Below, one piece after another: positions 59,730 to 64,000 of a DNA stretch of 64,000 nucleotides. The stretch's first letter is position 1. Each line of letters starts with the position of its first letter. Source of the stretch: Actinomadura_C sp036008685. Lineage in GTDB: Bacteria; Actinomycetota; Actinomycetes; Streptosporangiales; Streptosporangiaceae. The notes beneath the pieces were generated by a model that saw only the letters and a program-made list of their open reading frames with translations, was not told the DNA's origin and searched no databases. The DNA lies in NCBI GenBank assembly GCA_036008685.1, contig DASYNF010000178.1, forward strand, positions 16,325 through 80,324. The letters are read 5' to 3'. A program made the position numbers and the translations under genes.

Positions 59730-60434
59730 ATGAAACGCCGAACCCTCCCGGCCCTGCTGATCTCCTCGGCCACGGCCGCGCTCGCCCTGTCCACCGTCGC
59801 CGCGCCGGCCGCCCAGGCCGCCGCCGCGCCCGAGCCCGAGCTGGTCGCCGAATCGATCAACGATGGCGGAGTCTACGTCGACTCCGAGGCCAAGCTCTTC
59901 ACCACCGACGCCGCCAAGGACCGGTTGCGAGCGCAGCTCGAGACCGCGAAGAAGCCGGTCTACGTCGCCGTGCTCCCGGCCGGGTCGTCGATGACCCCGG
60001 GCCGGCTGTCCGAGATCGTCAAGCGCAAGGGCACCTTCGCGGTGCTCAACGGCGGTGACCTGAAGGCCTCCTCCAGCGTGCTTCCGCCCGCGCAGCTGCG
60101 GTCGGCGCTCGACGGCGCGCTCAAGGTCAACCGCTCCGACCCCGCCGGGGCGCTGGTCTCGTTCGTGCGCCTCACCAACGGCGTGCCCAAGACCGCCGGA
60201 TCCGGCACCGGCACCACGGCCCGCCCGCGGGCCGGCGCGTCGCCGGAGGAGATCCCGGCGGAAGGACCCGCACCGGCCGCGGAGGGCCCGACACAGGCCG
60301 CCGCGTCGCGGACCAAGGAGAGCGGCTCCAGCCTGCCGCTCCTCGGGGGTGCCGCCGTCGCGGTGATCGCGATCGCGGCAGGTGGCTTCGTGTGGTGGCG
60401 TCGGCGCAAGGGTTCCGGCGAGCCGATCGGCTGA
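59730..60434 (+). CDS. Secreted membrane-anchored protein, TPM-like N-domain
   Basis: 234 residues from ATG 59730. A signal peptide (LPALLISSATAALALSTVAA, cleavage near AQA) precedes an extracellular domain with ESINDGGVYVDSEAKLFTTD and ETAKKPVYVAVLPAG, reminiscent of TPM phosphatase-fold proteins. A Pro/Ala linker and a C-terminal helix (GGAAVAVIAIAAGGFVWWRRR) close it, anchoring it in the membrane. The function is unknown. Its promoter is close to the right end of the mobile element: TAGAGT at 59715-59720 overlaps the border CTAG. Confidence 0.75.
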   Translation: MKRRTLPALLISSATAALALSTVAAPAAQAAAAPEPELVAESINDGGVYVDSEAKLFTTDAAKDRLRAQLETAKKPVYVAVLPAGSSMTPGRLSEIVKRKGTFAVLNGGDLKASSSVLPPAQLRSALDGALKVNRSDPAGALVSFVRLTNGVPKTAGSGTGTTARPRAGASPEEIPAEGPAPAAEGPTQAAASRTKESGSSLPLLGGAAVAVIAIAAGGFVWWRRRKGSGEPIG

Positions 60435-60547
60435 TCCACTCCCGGGCCGAGCAGTGTCTTCATCACTCAAACGGATTTTCGCCCCTTACGGGGCGGAACT
60501 CCGGGCGCTCCGGGTTCGTCTCCTAGTAAAGGAGGCAGACTTAAGGC

Positions 60548-61888
60548 ATGAGCTACGCACGAACCACCCCGGGTAACGGCCGGACGGGCCGCGTGTTCCC
60601 GTCCCTCCGTCATCTCGCGCTGCCGGCTCTGCTGGCATTCGTCGGCATGCTGCTGTTCGGCTTCGCCGCCCCGGCCCAGGCGGACGACGTGTCCGAGATC
60701 GCCAACGGCCTGCGAACATCCAAGCTCTACGTCTCGTCGGAGGCCGCCGGCGCGCTGCCGGCCTCGGCGCGGTCCCAGGTGCTCAAAGCCCTCGACGGCA
60801 CCCGTCACACCGACATCCGGGTGATCGTCACGAAGGCGGGGGTGAGCCAGCAACAGCTGGGGCAGATGCTCAACGGCGTGCGTCAGCGGGTCGGCAAGGG
60901 CGACACCTACCTCGCGGTCACGACCGACGACAAGATGACGGCCATCTCGAAGGACCTCTCCGCCACCGAGATAAACCAGCTCATCGCCCAGACGGCCGGC
61001 CGTGACATCCCGACCCGGATCACCGAGTTCGCCCGGCTGGCCGACGCGAAGGCGGCCGACAAGGCCGCTTCCGCGCGCTCCACGATGATGGTCGGCCTGG
61101 CGGTCCTCGTCCTCGCCGTCGTCGGCGTGATCGGCCTCGTCGCCGTCGCGCAGAAGCGCCGCAGGGGCCGGGACGCCCGGGAGATGGCCGAGCTGAAGGA
61201 GGGCGTCCAGGAGGACGTGACCTCACTCGGCGAGGACGTCGCGGCGCTGGACCTCAACGTCACCGATCCGGCTCTGCCGGCGGACACCCGCGACGACTAC
61301 ACCCGCGCGCTCGACTCCTACGACCGGGCCAAGGCGGCGGTCGAGTCGGCACAACGCCCCGAGGACATGCGCAACGTCGCCACGGCGCTGGAGGACGGCC
61401 GCTACTACATGACGGCCGTACGGGCACGGCTCGCCGGCCGGCCCGTGCCCGAGCGGCGGGCGCCGTGCTTCTTCAACCCCCAGCACGGACCCTCCGTGGA
61501 GGACATCCCGTGGGCCCCGCCCGGCTCGGCGCCCCGTTCGGTTCCCGCCTGCGCCGCGGACGCCCGGGCCGTGCTCAACGGCATGGCCCCGGACACCCGG
61601 ATGGTGCCGGTCGGCGGCGGACGCCGGCCGTACTGGGAGGCGGGCCCGGCCTACGCGCCCTATGCCGGGGGCTACTACGCCGGCTACGGCGGCATGGACA
61701 TGCTCGGCCCCATCCTGATCGGCACCGCGCTCGGGTCGATGATGGGCGGCGGCTTCGGCGGCATGGGCGGCTTCGGCGGGGACTTCGGTCAGGGGGGCGG
61801 AGACCTCTTCGGCGGAGACGGCGGCGACATCGGCGGTGGCTGGGACTTCGGCGGAGGGGACTTCGGCGGCGGTGGCGGCGACTTCTGA
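60548..61888 (+). CDS. TPM-like membrane protein with glycine-rich C-terminus
   Basis: 446 residues from ATG 60548 (AAAGGAGG 13 nt upstream). A signal peptide ends near AQADD. A TPM-like domain follows (VSEIANGLRTSKLYVSSEAA, with YLAVTTDDKMTAISK). A second helix near residues 178 to 198 (MMVGLAVLVLAVVGVIGLVA) leads to a cytoplasmic region with coiled-coil character (LKEGVQEDVTSLGEDVAALD). The last ~80 residues are Gly/Phe/Asp-rich, as in YgcG-type proteins. Together with the upstream gene it forms a paralogous pair. Function unknown. Confidence 0.8.
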   Translation: MSYARTTPGNGRTGRVFPSLRHLALPALLAFVGMLLFGFAAPAQADDVSEIANGLRTSKLYVSSEAAGALPASARSQVLKALDGTRHTDIRVIVTKAGVSQQQLGQMLNGVRQRVGKGDTYLAVTTDDKMTAISKDLSATEINQLIAQTAGRDIPTRITEFARLADAKAADKAASARSTMMVGLAVLVLAVVGVIGLVAVAQKRRRGRDAREMAELKEGVQEDVTSLGEDVAALDLNVTDPALPADTRDDYTRALDSYDRAKAAVESAQRPEDMRNVATALEDGRYYMTAVRARLAGRPVPERRAPCFFNPQHGPSVEDIPWAPPGSAPRSVPACAADARAVLNGMAPDTRMVPVGGGRRPYWEAGPAYAPYAGGYYAGYGGMDMLGPILIGTALGSMMGGGFGGMGGFGGDFGQGGGDLFGGDGGDIGGGWDFGGGDFGGGGGDF

Positions 61889-61934
61889 GCCGCCGCCCGC
61901 ACCCGCCGGCCGATACCGACGAGGAGGCCCCGCC

Positions 61935-62267
61935 ATGGCCCGCCTGCCCGGGGATCCCGGAATGTCGCGGCACCTCCGCTACGCCTTCGGATTCCGGCTC
62001 CCCGCCGAGCACCGGGACTGGGTCCGGCACGACCTCACCGACGCGGGGTGGCGCGGTCGCATGGTGACCCGCCACCTCGGCGTCATGATCCCCTTCTGCG
62101 TCCTGCTGGCGCTGCTGCCCGGCCCGTGGTCGCTGCGGCTGTCGGTCTGCGCGCTGGCACTGGTCTCCAGCACGTTCGTGGTCGCCGTCAGCGCGTCCGA
62201 TCTACGCCGGGCACGGCTGCGCCAGCACGGCCTGTCCGTACCGGACGAGCGGGCGCGCCCGCGCTGA
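61935..62267 (+). CDS. DUF5313 family protein
   Basis: 110 residues from ATG 61935 with GAGGAGG upstream. Matches the small actinobacterial DUF5313 layout: RHLRYAFGFRLPAEHRDWVRHDLT, then two membrane helices (LGVMIPFCVLLALLPG and LSVCALALVSSTFVVAVSA) and a basic tail. Function unknown. It follows the TPM-like gene by 46 bp and is convergent with the phosphohexomutase. Confidence 0.8.
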   Translation: MARLPGDPGMSRHLRYAFGFRLPAEHRDWVRHDLTDAGWRGRMVTRHLGVMIPFCVLLALLPGPWSLRLSVCALALVSSTFVVAVSASDLRRARLRQHGLSVPDERARPR

Positions 62268-62286
62268 CGGGGGCGCGCCTCACCGG

Positions 62287-63942
62287 TCAGGACACGCGCA
62301 GCAGGGCCGCGAGGTCCGCCCGTACCTTCTCGATCCCGGCCCGGGCCGCCGTACGAGCGTCGGCGACGTCCCCGGTGACGCGGGCCACGACCTCGAGATA
62401 GCACTTCAGCTTCGGTTCGGTGCCCGAGGGACGCACCACCACGCGGGCGCCGCCGGCGAGCCGCAGGCGCAATCCCTCCGTGGGCGGCAGCCCGTCGGCC
62501 CCCATGGCGAGGTCGTCCATCGCCTCGACCGTGAGGCCGCCGAGCGAGGCGGGCGGCGACTGGCGCAACCGGGCCATGAGCTCGGTGATCAGGCCGAGAT
62601 CCGTCACCCGGATCGACAACTGGGCGGTCGCGTGGACGCCGTGGGCCCGGGCCTGGTCGTCGAGGAGGTCCAGCAGCGTGCGGCCGTCCCGCCGCGCCTC
62701 GGCGGCCAGCGCCGCGACCGTCAGGGCGGCTCCGATCCCGTCCTTGTCATGTACGGGCGGCCCGGCCGGGCCGCCGACGCTGTAGCCGAGGGCCTCCTCG
62801 TAGCCCAGCACCAGCCGGTCCTCCGGCGCCGCGGCCTTCATGATCCATTTGAACCCGGTGAGCGACTCCGCGAACCGGACCCCGTGTGCTTCCGCGATCT
62901 TGCCGAGCAGTGTGGACGAGACGATCGTGGTGACGAGGAGCCGGTCGGCGCCGGCGGTGTGGCGGAGCACGTGGTCGGCGAGCAGGCCGCCCACCTCGTC
63001 CCCCGTCAGCATCCGGAGACCGTCCGGGCCGTTGACGCCGACCGCGCAGCGATCGGCGTCGGGGTCGTTGGCGATCACCAGGTCGGCGCCGGTGCCGGCG
63101 CCGAGGGCGAGCGCGAGGTCCATCGCGCCCGGTTCCTCGGGATTGGGAAAGGCCACCGTGGGAAAGTCGGGATCCGGCTCGGCCTGCTCGGCCACGACCG
63201 CCGGCGCGGTGAAGCCGGTGGCCTCGAACGCCCGCAGCAGCACGTCCCTGCCGACGCCGTGCAGCGGCGTGTAGGCCACGGAGACCTCGCGAGCCTCCCC
63301 GAGCGGGAGACCGGACAGGGAGTGCAGGTAGGACTGGACGATCTCGTCACCGAGGACCGTCCAGTCCGTACCGAGCGGCAGCCGGTCCACCGGGCCGGTC
63401 GCGTCGATCGCCGCGGAGATCTCCCGATCCAGCGGCGGGACGATCTGGGCGCCGTCGCCCCAGTAGACCTTGTAGCCGTTGTCGCGGGGCGGGTTGTGGC
63501 TCGCGGTGACCATGACCCCGGCGCCGGCGCCGAGGTGCCGTACCGCGAAGGCGAGGACCGGCGTCGGCAGGGGCCACGGCAGCAGCCACACGGTCAGGCC
63601 GGCTCCGGTCAGCACCGCCGCGGTATCGAGGGCGAACCGCTCGGACCCGTGCCTGGCGTCATAGCCGATCACGGCGGACCGGCCCCCCGAGCCAGGTTCG
63701 TCCCGCCGCAGCCGGGCGGCGACCCCGGCCGCCGCGCGCATGACCGTGACGCGGTTCATGCGATTGGGTCCCGCGCCGAGCTCCCCGCGCAGTCCGGCGG
63801 TGCCGAACTCGAGCCGGGCGCCGAAGCGGTCGGCCAGCGCCGCCTCGTCGCCCGTGTCCAGGATCGCCCGGAGCTCGGCCCGGGTCTCGGGGTCGGGATC
63901 CTGGGCCAGCCAGGCGTCCGCCTCTTCCTTGTACGTGCTCAT
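62287..63942 (-). CDS. Phospho-sugar mutase (phosphoglucomutase/phosphomannomutase family)
   Basis: 551 residues from ATG 63942 with GAGGGG upstream, the long PGM/PMM type. The catalytic serine is in GVMVTASHNPPRDNGYKVYW, the metal-binding loop is IANDPDADRCAVGV, the sugar loop is GYEEALGYSVGG, and the C-terminal phosphate loop is VVRPSGTEPKLKCYLE. It interconverts hexose-1- and hexose-6-phosphates, supplying precursors for nucleotide sugars. Pentose or deoxyribose phosphate as substrate cannot be excluded. Confidence 0.92.
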   Translation of the reverse strand: MSTYKEEADAWLAQDPDPETRAELRAILDTGDEAALADRFGARLEFGTAGLRGELGAGPNRMNRVTVMRAAAGVAARLRRDEPGSGGRSAVIGYDARHGSERFALDTAAVLTGAGLTVWLLPWPLPTPVLAFAVRHLGAGAGVMVTASHNPPRDNGYKVYWGDGAQIVPPLDREISAAIDATGPVDRLPLGTDWTVLGDEIVQSYLHSLSGLPLGEAREVSVAYTPLHGVGRDVLLRAFEATGFTAPAVVAEQAEPDPDFPTVAFPNPEEPGAMDLALALGAGTGADLVIANDPDADRCAVGVNGPDGLRMLTGDEVGGLLADHVLRHTAGADRLLVTTIVSSTLLGKIAEAHGVRFAESLTGFKWIMKAAAPEDRLVLGYEEALGYSVGGPAGPPVHDKDGIGAALTVAALAAEARRDGRTLLDLLDDQARAHGVHATAQLSIRVTDLGLITELMARLRQSPPASLGGLTVEAMDDLAMGADGLPPTEGLRLRLAGGARVVVRPSGTEPKLKCYLEVVARVTGDVADARTAARAGIEKVRADLAALLRVS

Positions 63943-64000
63943 GCGGCAGTCCCCTCACCCGGCCGTGGTCCCGCGGTCGTCCCCCGGACGACCGCGGGAC

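Overview
The window comes from a high-GC actinomycete. The third codon position is almost always G or C, GTG and TTG starts are frequent, and the marker genes are actinobacterial: PurE/PurK next to GtrA, a mutT1-ppk pair, acyl-CoA carboxylase alpha, beta and epsilon subunits, bacterioferritin with an IdeR/DmdR-type iron box, a Tad pilus locus, EccC/WXG100, and DUF5313 and DUF5941 proteins. I think the order Streptosporangiales is most likely, but the genus cannot be fixed from sequence alone. About 58 protein genes are supported. I saw no rRNA, tRNA, CRISPR array or prophage.

Region by region: 1-4742 holds a partial PQQ-type beta-propeller protein, an HD protein that looks like a small alarmone hydrolase, an SRPBCC protein and a HelD/HelR-type RNA polymerase-recycling ATPase. 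4873-12548 is a lipid or polymer head-group locus. It is a six-gene, translationally coupled minus-strand operon (fused nucleotidyltransferase/CDP-alcohol phosphotransferase, DUF5941 protein, nucleotidyltransferase, glycerol-1-phosphate dehydrogenase-like protein, second CDP-alcohol phosphotransferase, family 2 glycosyltransferase), divergent from an IspD/TarI-like cytidylyltransferase and a glycerophosphodiesterase. 12655-17812 continues the envelope theme with a membrane protein, an LCP glycopolymer transferase, another glycosyltransferase and UDP-glucose dehydrogenase.

17881-32234 is mostly conserved housekeeping: acyl-CoA dehydrogenase, purEK, GtrA, a two-component system, bfd-bfr, mutT1-ppk, birA, a PH-domain membrane protein, a class III nucleotide cyclase, an enoyl-CoA hydratase and an XRE regulator. 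32276-42163 has a GNAT acetyltransferase with a repetitive N-terminus coupled to PEP carboxylase, then acyl-CoA carboxylase beta and epsilon subunits, a NYN-domain protein, the alkylation-repair pair ada/alkA-ogt and a beta-propeller lipoprotein.

42206-51666 is a complete-looking Tad/Flp pilus operon read leftward (SAF/CpaB, TadZ-like, TadA, TadB, TadC, Flp pilin, two TadE-like and one TadG-like pseudopilin). It ends in a membrane-anchored LysM plus BTAD protein whose start codon follows a chain of overlapping five-codon mini-ORFs. Divergent from it is a 1483-residue FHA-EccC ATPase facing a WXG100 gene. 57218-63942 holds the biotin carboxylase/BCCP alpha subunit (partner of the beta, epsilon and BirA genes further left), two broken genes beside a 345-bp decayed mobile element, two secreted/membrane TPM-like genes, a DUF5313 protein and a phosphohexomutase.

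The most notable features are the CDP-alcohol operon (including a D-to-H change in one catalytic motif), the mini-ORF chain before the LysM-BTAD gene, very long loop-less perfect palindromes used as terminators (40, 63 and 42 bp), and several in-frame minisatellites (12, 15 and 18 bp units). All assignments were made by reading the sequence; no database search was run.
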